DNA of 64,000 nt from Chlorops oryzae. Lineage: Eukaryota; Arthropoda; Insecta; Diptera; Chloropidae. Location: NCBI GenBank assembly GCA_020466095.1, contig CM035806.1, positions 18,026,724-18,090,723 of the forward strand, read 5' to 3'. Within the stretch, counting starts at the first letter, position 1; each line of letters starts with the position of its first letter. Both the position numbers and the translations under genes were made by a program. The notes below the pieces were generated by a model that ran no database searches, was not told the DNA's origin, and saw nothing but the letters and a program-made list of their open reading frames with translations. Below, in pieces: positions 55,054 to 64,000 of this stretch.

Positions 55054-55922
55054 GTAAGTATTTAAGCAATAGAAAAGGGACAGTTTTCCCCCTGCAAAGT
55101 ACATACAAATAAATCGAATTAATTCATATTCGTTTCACATAACGACGATCAGCGTTGAATATGATGATCTTGATTTTGGCCACTTTTTCCTTCGCCTTGG
55201 CCCTATTGAATGTCGTTGATGCATCGGGCGGTAGGTGTCGATGATTCGATAATGAATTTAAAAAAAAAAAAAAAAAATTTAATTCAGCTTTTGCTTTTCA
55301 GACTGCCCTTCGTCGACAAAGGTAACAACCTGCACGCCGAAATGCTTGCAAGATAGCGAATGCAGCGCAATTGGCGGAAAATGCTGTCCGAATTTATGCA
55401 ATCAGCGATCATGTGTTACATCCAATATGCTTGGCAATTCTGGAGGATCTTCGCCATTTAATAAAAATTGTAAGTATCATCATTTGTCGTAGGGTAAATC
55501 CATTGTAATTGTCACCAGTGGGCGTAGAGCCGCATTTCGGCGCCCGCGGAACAATGGTGGTTTTCTTTTGAGAAATATAAAATTTGAAATCGAATAAAAT
55601 GAATGTGATTCTCAAGGATGCCAAATTGTGATCAAGTGTAATAACGGCAATAATTCGGCACTTTTCATAGAAGATTTCTGCTGAGAATGACAAAAAAAAA
55701 TAAAATAAATAAATAAAAATACTGTTACGGGTTTGACCTGTTGGGCCATTTTACATGGAATTTCGACCCATACCATTAAAAAAAACGCTAATATCGATGA
55801 ATGATTGATTTCATTTAGCGGGCGGAAACTCTGGAGCATATTGTGGCAATATTAAGTGCAGTTCGTTTGAGAAATGCGAGAGCGATCGAAGCACCAAACG
55901 TCCAAAATGTGTGCGCGCATGA
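55047..55922 (+). CDS. Secreted WAP-domain cysteine-rich protein
   Basis: Coding exons 55047-55053 (ATG GCA T|GTAAGT), 55153-55230, 55302-55469 and 55819-55922 give 118 residues. If the tiny first exon is wrong, translation starts at 55161 (113 residues). The signal peptide is about MMILILATFSFALALLNVVD. The mature part has a WAP four-disulfide core (C-x8-C-x3-C-x5-C-x6-CC-x3-C-x3-C; TTCTPKCLQDSECSAIGGKC) and a C-terminal four-Cys segment (YCGNIKCSSFEKCESDR) resembling a half Kazal/follistatin fold. WAP proteins are typically extracellular protease inhibitors or antimicrobial factors; which applies here is unknown. AATAAA is at 56031-56036. Confidence 0.85.
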
Positions 55923-56311
55923 AGTATAAATGGAAGAAGTTCTGAATATCGATTCAATATCGATGTTAGGTGAATTGTAAATAATGGACATAATTATTGT
56001 ATACAACTGTTTCTATTGAAGGAAACGTGTAATAAAAATTTTAAAAAATAATAAATTATGATCGATTGGACGGCTTTTTTAATCTGTTAAGCCGTACAGA
56101 ACTTTTCGAAAGACATCCAAGAATCTAGGTAAATTCAAAAAATAATAAAAATTAAATTCGCACGTTGAAAAAAAAGCTTCCCAGTGAACATTATGACTAC
56201 TTTTGAACTATTTTCATACTCATAAATTTGAGCTTCCTGAATTTACAGTCGAAAATAAAGCTTTGTTTTTTTTCTCTTTTTTTTGTGTTCAAAAAGGGCA
56301 AAAGGTTTACC
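55923..56311 (+). other. WAP gene 3' end and flank
   Basis: AATAAA at 56031-56036. AT-rich beyond. Confidence 0.5.
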
Positions 56312-56732
56312 CCCTTATTCATAATCCAATTTTAAATTTAAAACATTAGGGGTATTCACAAAGGCGTCGGAAATTTGGAAAGTCGGAAAATCGGAAAAAT
56401 TTAGTGGGACTCATGCAGCTTCGCAAATTGTGGGAAATGAGAAATTTGTCACACAACTGTCAAAATTTATATGAAAATTTACGATGGGCAAAGTTGCGAA
56501 GGCTTTTGCGAAGCTGCATGAGTACCATTTTTAACTGCTTATAAAGTTGTGCAAGATACAAAAAAAAAAAAGTTTAAAAATTTTTTTAGAAGTCGCATTT
56601 TTCCGATTTTCCGACATTCCAACGTGTTTAGCACACCTTTGTGAATACCCCTATTGCTTAATTGTCAAATTTCATACAAAAATTGCATTTAAACAATGTT
56701 TTCAATTTAAAATTTGATTATGAATAAGGGGG
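56312..56732. mobile_element. Two nested MITEs (PIF/Harbinger-like)
   Basis: The outer element has ends CCCCCTTATTCATAATCC against GATTATGAATAAGGGGG, with TTA on both flanks. The inner element (56349-56651) has ends GGGGTATTCACAAAGG against CCTTTGTGAATACCCC, with TA on both flanks. Both lack coding capacity. TTA duplications and such ends fit PIF/Harbinger MITEs. Confidence 0.78.
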
Positions 56733-57605
56733 TTAAAGTCTAATATAAAACTTCTATCGCAGTATAATTTTGAAATCTGTTTTACTGCTTTTAGGGTATA
56801 ATTTTTTACAGGAAAAATTTGAAACATTCTATGATATAAGTTTAGGTTAGGTTAGGCACCGTCCATATATTACGTCATCATAGACGTTCATTCTAGAAAA
56901 TCAACCTTTTGGGGGTTTTTGGGGGCGCTGGGGCGAGCACTGAGGACGATGGGGAGAAATCTGATTTCGGATTCGTGATCAGCACCGCAAAAAACATTGG
57001 GTATGTCACCCTTCTGTAACAGGACTTTTTTTATTTTTTTTTTTTTTGAAATCAAATTAACTTACTGACTATTTTTTAACCCTTCTTTCGAACTGTGTAT
57101 GCTAAAAGGGTATTTATACTACTTTAAGACTCGAATTTTTGAGATTTCAAAATCATATGTATCAAATTTTTGAAGGCTCCAAAAAATGTTTAGTGGGTTA
57201 CATACACACATATACATATATGTATGCACATAGATACATATTTAATATGTTTGTCATGCTTTTAATTACCACTTGCCAAACGAAAGTCATTAAACGATTA
57301 ATCAAGTCAACAAGATCTCAGTCAGAGTGGGGAAAAAGAGTTCCATCAAAATGGATGAGATCAGTTATTGCGACAACGCAAAAGATTGCTTTTGTTTTCG
57401 TTTCCTTAATAGTGAGCAATTATGAAAATGACTATTTAAATATAATGTTTTGACTTAAGTTTGACCTCGATGAAATGGATTTTACAAGTAAAGAACAATA
57501 AATGAAAGCCAGTTGTATTTATTTATTTTTTTATTTGTTCAGTCTTTTGAATGTTAAAGTTTAGTCTTTGTTTTGTTGTGTCCTGGGAATCGCCCATTCT
57601 TGATA
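56733..57605. other. Intergenic, no feature seen
   Basis: AT-rich; the open frame at 57139-57453 has no domain or splice support. Confidence 0.4.
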
Positions 57606-58642
57606 CACACAGAAAAATATGACCACATAAAATCAATAAGATCCCCTTATTGAGCGATTTTATAGAGAAATCTTCTTAAACTATATGAACGATGTGCTTT
57701 TTCCATGGAGAAAACTCTTTGAATGCATAGAGAAAATCTTATTGAAACATTTTAATAGATATCCTCATATATTTAATGTGAATATCTCATTATTTCTGTT
57801 GAAGAATATGGAAAACTTCTTGACATAGTCAAATAATAAGATGAGCATATCAAACAAACTATGTGACATTCTTATAAAAGTGACCTTTTGATAAGTTATC
57901 CTTATCGCTTTAAGAAGAAGCCTTTTTAATATTAAAAATCAAGACTTATTGATTTAAAAAAGTATATGAATTCCGTATTCATTCCATAGTTTAAAAAGAC
58001 AGACCAGTTTTTTTTTGCACTTACATTCATATGATCAATCTAGCAAGCTGAAATCATATCTCGCGATTGCGTAGTTGAAGTGTGCTAGACTTGTAATCTG
58101 GAAGGTCCGAGTTCGAACCCCGCCGCAGGCCAAAGAAGTTGTGTAAAAATGGAGGGATAAGTAAATTTCGAGGGGAAAAATACGGGGGCAGAAAGTAAGT
58201 TGGACACGAACCAATAAAAACAAATTGCTTTCGTCGGGCCTTCCGAAACGTCACGTAATAAGCTCTTTCAAGAAATTCCTAAAGAAACTTTTTTTTTAAA
58301 TTTTTTAAGCATAAAAAGTAAAAAATAAAAGGTAAAATCTTTTATTTCTCAGTTTTTCAAATAATGTAAATGTTAAATTATAATTATCTACTTTTCCAAA
58401 AAAAAAAAAAAAAAAAAAAAAAAACGACGCTCGCTGGAGCAGGGATCGAACCCGCCGACCTGGTTTTTTACAAGAATTCATATCAAAATGATAAGTTATC
58501 TTCTTGACTTTTCGTTCAATTTTTCGTTAAAATAAACAATAAGTTTTTCTCTATGGTTTCAATAAGACAATCTTCTTGGATAAAAACCATAGAGAAATCT
58601 TATTGTTTTTCTTCCATTTTATGTGGTAACGTTTTCTCTGTG
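57606..58642. mobile_element. CACAGAG-ended TIR element with tRNA-like segments
   Basis: Inverted ends CACA(C)AGA(G)AAAA..ACCACATAAAAT on both sides with TA flanks (57604-57605 and 58643-58644). It carries a plus-strand tRNA-like block (58061-58131) and a truncated minus-strand one (about 58432-58475, CAGGGATCGAACCCG), with a run of over 20 A between. Related by ends to 17892-21087. Confidence 0.75.
58061..58131 (+). repeat. tRNA-like segment
   Basis: GCGTAGTTGAAGTGTGCTAG and CGAGTTCGAACCCCGCC at tRNA spacing. Arm pairing is imperfect and it lies within a TIR element, so it is not called as a tRNA gene. Confidence 0.65.
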
Positions 58643-58857
58643 TATTGATTGATATTAGAGACGCATAAAGAAAGCATCGTGAGGATATCACAGAAGGAAG
58701 ACTCGAGTGCTTCTGTACTTCACTGAAAGAGAAAATAATTTAATAATATTTAAACGAAAAGAAAATCCTCTCTTTTCTCTTCCAATTAGCTTTCCCATTA
58801 AAGCCCATTATAAAATAAAATTATTAAAAAAAAAAAAAATTATTAAAAATAGCAAAA

Positions 58858-59231
58858 AGATTGTGGTCCAACCTTATTAGCCAGGCTGACAGTGGCATTT
58901 CACTCCGGTACGCTATCCCACTACTGCTTGCCACGGGAACTCTTGGCTGCTGGTTTTCACCCCTGGCCCGGTACATCCCTCCTTAGCCAACCTGAATGCA
59001 TTGGACTCCTCCATTGCACCCATATTGATGGCAAGCTTAGTGCGGACGTTCCGTCAACATGATCTGGCCCACTGAACAGTGCTCCCAGCCTCAAATCATC
59101 CCACAATCAGACTTCACAGAAGCTTTGATTACAGAAGTTGCCAACCTTCCAGTCGAATGTGAGCTAACTAAACGCATATTTAAGTTACACGGGGCATGAG
59201 GTTCATGTGCTTGACAATAAAAAAAAAATTT
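58858..59231 (+). repeat. GC-richer block ending in poly-A, possible retroposon fragment
   Basis: About 350 bp distinctly richer in G+C than its surroundings, ending TGCTTGACAATAAAAAAAAA. One frame stays open to a TGA shortly before the end (..LPVECELTKRIFKLHGA). It could be the 3' end of a non-LTR retrotransposon or a processed transcript. Family not recognised. Confidence 0.4.
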
Positions 59232-59525
59232 TTTTTTTTCATTTACTTTTCTTTTTTTTTTTTAAGCATTATTGAAATAATTTATTTAAACAAAGCTAAA
59301 AGAGTTATTTATTAAAATTAAATAAATAAAATTTGTTATAATTGTGCTATTTTTAGATACCCCCATCCTCTTGACATATTTGACAAATCACAATTTCCAT
59401 TTGACATTAGCGGCTCCTAATGCTGCACATGAGCAACTCTGCTGTCAACATAGGGAGACGTTTTGAGACACGGTATTTCTATGTCCGCAGTCAGACGAAA
59501 AATCCAATGGTATGTATCACAGTTA

Positions 59526-59985
59526 GAGGCTGTTTCCACTATAGCCGCATCTTGCTTTCGCATCTTCAAGATGCGAATTTTTGCGATTGGTGTTTCCATT
59601 ACCATTTTGCCTGTAGCATCTTTCAAATCAGCTGATTTTTGTTTACAATCGAAATGCGTATGTCCAGCATACTCGCTCGTCTTCATTTTTTTCCATTGAA
59701 ACAAAGGAGTTTAATAAATTTTATTCTAATTTGGAATGGTTTTCTTACATTTCTTCTTGGTTTCTACCGCCATTTTTGCTGAAAATTTCTGAAATGCTGG
59801 TTATTCACATATGTTTCAATAGATATGTGCTGTTAAAATCGATAGATAATCGGAAAAAATCGCATCTTTTAAAGATGCGAAGAAGATGCGCTTCAGCATA
59901 CAACAACATTTGCATGTATATTCATACCGCATCTTGCCAAAATGCTGAAAGATGCAAGATGCGGCTATAGTGGAAACGGCCTCTT
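59526..59985. mobile_element. 460-bp MITE with GAGGCYGTTTCCACTATAGC ends
   Basis: The left GAGGCTGTTTCCACTATAGC is matched by the inverse of GCTATAGTGGAAACGGCCTC on the right, with GCATCTTGC continuing inwards. Flanks TTA and TTG are an imperfect 3-bp match. AAGATGCG and CGCATCTT motifs repeat inside. Confidence 0.75.
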
Positions 59986-60966
59986 GAAACTGGTTTACAA
60001 GAAATAAGACAGAAATTTTTGCCTATTTCGACAGCAAACTGGGCTTCTCTTTCTATCGCGTACTATCAAAGCATGTTTAAAAAAAAAAAAAAAACCATGC
60101 TGCACAACACAATGGCATAGACTCTATACTATATATACTCTATACTATATGAGAGAAAAATTAATGATTTGAAAAAAACCACTTTTTTTCGAAAACAATT
60201 CAAAAATGGAAAAAAAATTCTTTATTCGCCTACGATTCGTAAACGATAAAAAATTCGATAAAATTACGAATATGTGTTCAGTAATCATGAATAAAATACT
60301 GAATATAATGTATTTTTCCTGTTCTCAAAATAGCTCAAGGGCTAAAAACAACACACTTTAATCTGGCTTCCAACAGCGCAGGTGTGTCTAGCCACTCTCA
60401 CCGCTAGCGTCTTTCCCACAAACTCAAGACTCAGACACACGAACAATGTTTCGAAAACATCCCATTTGAATTCATGAGAGAGAAAGAGAAGCACAGATTG
60501 TTCCCGAACATTTAGCAAACAGCCGTCTCTTTCCTGCGCACGTCTTCCTCCACTTACTTAATTATTTCAAAACATTTTTCATGTGACGATGTTGACGTAC
60601 GTGTAAACGGCCGCATTCAACACATGCAAATATAAGGAACCAACTACAATCAAAAGCCCAATTGCGCCCGTTTACACATACCGTCAACAATGTTCAACAA
60701 AACGCAGTTTGTAGGAGAGACAAGAGCGGGGATTCCTCTCCCCGCTTTCCAACTACCACAAGCACCGATTTATTGAACGATGTTGACGGTATGTGTAAAC
60801 GGGCGCATTGATCGACTCGTTTGGCTGCCACAAAATGAAACAAGTACTCGAAGCATTCCAGCATCACTAATCAAAAACGAAATTTATGTTGTTTTTTTGT
60901 TGAATGATATTGAATTTCCGTTCTCATTGGTTCTAAAGAAGTATATTTTGAAAGAAATAAACAAAA
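59986..60966. other. Upstream region of YJU2 with a short inverted/direct repeat
   Basis: Between 60589 and 60825 the string GATGTTGACGGTATGTGTAA occurs at 60780, a variant at 60589, and as reverse complement at 60666-60692, so a small palindromic element sits about 150 bp before the YJU2 start. No TATA box was recognised. Confidence 0.55.
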
Positions 60967-62128
60967 ATGTCCGAACGAAAAGTTCTAAACGTAAGTAAAT
61001 TCTTCAGTTCAAAATACCTATCGACAACGCCTTATGTTCTTCCTTTAGAAATATTATCCACCGGACTTCGATCCGTCGAAGATACCACGTATGAAATTGG
61101 CGAAAAATCGGCAATACACTGTAAGATTGATGGCTCCATTTAATATGCGTTGCAAAACGTGCGGCGAATATATCTACAAAGGCAAGAAGTTCAATGCGCG
61201 GAAAGAGGACGTAGAGAACGAAACGTATTTGGGCATACGTATTTATCGTTTTTACATAAAATGTACCCGTTGCCTGCAGGAGATCTCATTCAAGACGGAT
61301 CCTCAGAACACTGATTACGAGATTGAAGCAGGTGCAACGCGGAATTTCATGGCACTTAAACTGGCAGAGGAGCAAGCACGTCGAGAGGAGGAAGAAGCCC
61401 GCGAAGAGGAAGCGAATAATCCAATGAAACTTCTCGAGAATCGGACGCAACAGTCGCGCAACGAAATCGAAATGCTGGAATCACTTGAAGAACTTCGTGA
61501 TCTTAACAGACGGCAGCAGGCGATCAATTATGATTCCATGCTGATGCAATACAATAATGTTGAAACGGAACGTGAACGTTTAGAGAGACAAGAACGCGAA
61601 GATGAGGAATATGTTAAGTAAGTTTAATTTTGAATCGCTTCCAGAACTAAACATTCTTATTTCAAATCTCTCGACTCTAGGTCAATTAAATTTCGCCAAC
61701 CTAAACCCCCTGGTAGCCGTATTGTTGCGGAAGAAGTTATTGAGGAAGTTAAAGAAGAAAAGGATAAACAATCAAATTCACTAGGTCCGCCAGCTGCTAA
61801 AATCTCAAAGCCCAGTACGAGTGCAAACGTTGGACGTGAGATCAAGTCGTTAATCAGTATTGGTGCTAGTAAATGTACCAGTGGCACCGCAGCGAAGAGC
61901 TCGAAGGTAAGCAGCCTGATAAAACGGAAAGAAGCAATGGTAATAGTGAAACCAAAACAAATTCAAAATTCTGACAAGCCATTGGAGCAGTCAGTGAATC
62001 AATCTAAAGGTCATGAAATAAGTGATAACAACACTAAGAAAACTGATGCTAGTTCCGTAAAAAGTCCAGCTGCCGATGGATTATCCCTTTTATCTGCTTA
62101 TTCAGATAGCTCAGAAGACACTGAATGA
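60967..62128 (+). CDS. YJU2: Splicing factor YJU2 (CCDC94)
   Basis: Coding exons 60967-60990, 61049-61617 and 61681-62128 give 346 residues. The protein starts [20 protein letters not shown], nearly identical to other animal YJU2. It holds the zinc-binding pairs C43/C46 ([20 protein letters not shown]) and C80/C83 ([16 protein letters not shown]), then GATRNFMA, a Glu/Arg-rich coiled coil (about 120-210) and a Ser-rich tail ending [16 protein letters not shown]2 binds the spliceosome around branching and positions the branch helix for the first catalytic step, in the nucleus. AATAAA is at 62265-62270. All junctions are in phase and no defects were seen. Confidence 0.96.
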
Positions 62129-62687
62129 ATTGTACATTGAAGATTGGTTTTTTATGTAAACTATTAAATAATTGATAAAATATTTTGAACATTTTTTTCT
62201 CAGCTCTGGTTTTGGAGCTACCATCGATTTTGTGAAAAATCTTCAGTTGTTTAACTTTAACGCAAATAAAAATAGATATTAACGCTTTAGTAACTTATGA
62301 TGGCTTGTTGCGTATCAAAAGCCAATACCACTATCTATCAAATGATGCTTTTTTCAAGTAAATACAGCTTGTAGTTTTGGAGGAATGTGCTTCGCAATTG
62401 TGAAAACTGGGAAAATTTTCAAGTTTTTCTCGATTTTCGGAGCTTATTTGCCCTGTTGTGACATGAGCGAATTTTTATAAAAATATTCTTTCTATATGGC
62501 CTAAAAGGTGCTTCTTAATACTTGGTCTCCAAGCTGAAATTTTTAAAATCAGATTGAAAATGTGGATGGTACGGTACGCATTGTGAAAAAAAAAACGAGG
62601 CTCCCATCCTTGAAATACAAAAAATAACTCTCATGTTTTCCAACGTAATTTATCTAGTAGTTCACTTTCCCCTTTATACTAAAAAAT
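62129..62687 (+). other. YJU2 3' flank
   Basis: AATAAA at 62265. Sequence between it and the satellite border at 62688 is unique and AT-rich. Confidence 0.5.
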
Positions 62688-64000
62688 CTTCAAAAAATAA
62701 CGAATAAACCAAAATTTTCAAAACACGAAAATTCCCAGTAGTTTCCGAGATATCATCATTTGAAATTTTGGCATCCACCTTCTGCTTTTCCTGGTCGCCT
62801 AGTGAATCAGACGAATTTTTGAACTGAAAACCGCATTTCTCGGGCATCATTGTTTCTCGAAGGTTAGAATTTTTTTTCGAGAACTTCAATGGTAAGTATG
62901 CTTCCGTTTGAGCCTCCAGCACACTTTGCAATGAATAAATTTTTAATATTTCCACGGGTAAGGAAAATGCAAAAAGTGCTTCAAATAGGGGGAAAGCGTG
63001 GAATTTTCCAGGAATTTTCTCCATGGGAATTTTCTTTAGGGTCTGAGGAACCATTTAGAAAAGAAAAATTTTCAAAAACCCTGTAGGAAATGTCATTTTG
63101 AGACAGTTAAACCCGAAAAACAAAACTTTATTCAAAAAAATATAACGGCTTTATTTTCCCGCCAAAATGATATTTCCAAAAAAACTTCAAAAAATAACAA
63201 AAAAACCAAAATTTTCAAAACCCGAAAATTCCCAGTAGTTTCCGAGATATCATCATTTGAAATTTTGGCATCCACCTTCTGCTTTTCCTGGTCGCCTAGT
63301 GAATCAGACGAATTTTTGAACTGAAAACCGCATTTCTCGGGCATCATTGTTTCTCGAAGGTTAGAATTTTTTTTCGAGAACTTCAATGGTAAGTATGCTT
63401 CCGTTTGAGCCTCCAGCACACTTTGCAATGAATAAATTTTTAATATTTCCACGGGTAAGGAAAATGCAAAAAGTGCTTCAAATAGGGGGAAAGCGTGGAA
63501 TTTTCCAGGAATTTTCTCCATGGGAATTTTCTTTAGGGTCTGAGGAACCATTTAGAAAAGAAAAATTTTCAAAAACCCTGTAGGAAATGTCATTTTGAGA
63601 CAGTTAAACCCGAAAAACAAAACTTTATTCAAAAAAATATAACGGCTTTATTTTCCCGCCAAAATGATATTTCCAAAAAAACTTCAAAAAATAACAAAAA
63701 AACCAAAATTTTCAAAACCCGAAAATTCCCAGTAGTTTCCGAGATATCATCATTTGAAATTTTGGCATCCACCTTCTGCTTTTCCTGGTCGCCTAGTGAA
63801 TCAGACGAATTTTTGAACTGAAAACCGCATTTCTCGGGCATCATTGTTTCTCGAAGGTTAGAATTTTTTTTCGAGAACTTCAATGGTAAGTATGCTTCCG
63901 TTTGAGCCTCCAGCACACTTTGCAATGAATAAATTTTTAATATTTCCACGGGTAAGGAAAATGCAAAAAGTGCTTCAAATAGGGGGAAAGCGTGGAATTT
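62688..64000. repeat. Tandem satellite, 497-bp period
   Basis: Copies start at CTTCAAAAAATAAC at 62688, 63185 and 63682, and the third runs off the window. Copies 2 and 3 look identical over their overlap. Copy 1 differs mainly at its left edge and in a few bases (AACACGAAAAT versus AACCCGAAAAT). Open frames repeated on both strands at 497-bp spacing are consequences of the array. Confidence 0.95.

Noticed and set aside
62674..63949. Minus-strand frames of 106-139 codons repeated three times
   Set aside because: They recur because the DNA is a 497-bp satellite. Identity between copies reflects array homogenisation, not protein constraint.
1..64000. Prokaryotic-type systems, CRISPR arrays, endogenous viral genes
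   Set aside because: Looked for on both strands; nothing beyond fly genes and transposable elements was seen.

Overview
The window is nuclear DNA from a higher (brachyceran) fly. The evidence is short-intron GT-AG genes with dipteran protein families, AT-rich repeat-laden introns, a DINE-1-like element with (GTCY)n, a tRNA-SINE with a (CATA)n tail, an intact Tc1-type transposon and many miniature inverted-repeat elements. No prokaryotic, CRISPR or viral genes were seen. Exon borders below were assigned by eye from splice sites and reading-frame phase.

Layout. (1) 1-5539: AT-rich flank or 5' region with two large inverted-repeat elements. (2) 5548-33166, plus strand: one long gene of about 17 coding exons encoding a protein of roughly 1,300 residues with three ankyrin modules, a long acidic linker and a DPY-30-like dimerisation motif. 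Its introns hold most of the repeats, including a three-deep nest of transposons (17802-21169). The intron at 26223-31611 also carries a separate two-exon gene (28169-29893) for an arginine-kinase-fold protein whose active-site residues are substituted, so it is probably a pseudo-enzyme. (3) 33167-41814: no recognisable gene. It holds a T/G low-complexity block, several inverted-repeat elements with CCC..GGG ends carrying tRNA-like segments, a pogo-like element and a hAT MITE. (4) 41815-47926, plus: an SLC26/SulP anion transporter of 10 coding exons and 612 codons. (5) 50101-52895: an inverted-repeat element interrupted by an intact Tc1 transposon (50304-51921; transposase on the minus strand). 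(6) 54958-56036, plus: a small secreted WAP-domain protein behind an Inr+DPE promoter. (7) 56312-60830: mostly MITEs. (8) 60967-62128, plus: the splicing factor YJU2 (CCDC94). (9) 62688-64000: start of a tandem satellite with a 497-bp period that runs off the window.

The genes are unrelated housekeeping or tissue genes, not an operon-like system. The possible functional link is the ankyrin/DPY-30 gene and the kinase-like gene nested in it. DPY-30-type motifs are known from ciliary and chromatin scaffolds, and divergent phosphagen kinases exist in fly testis, but a shared role is only a guess. The least ordinary features are the nested pseudo-enzyme, the module triplication with conserved intron positions, four frame breaks confined to the acidic linker, the family of TIR elements carrying tRNA-like segments, and the satellite border.
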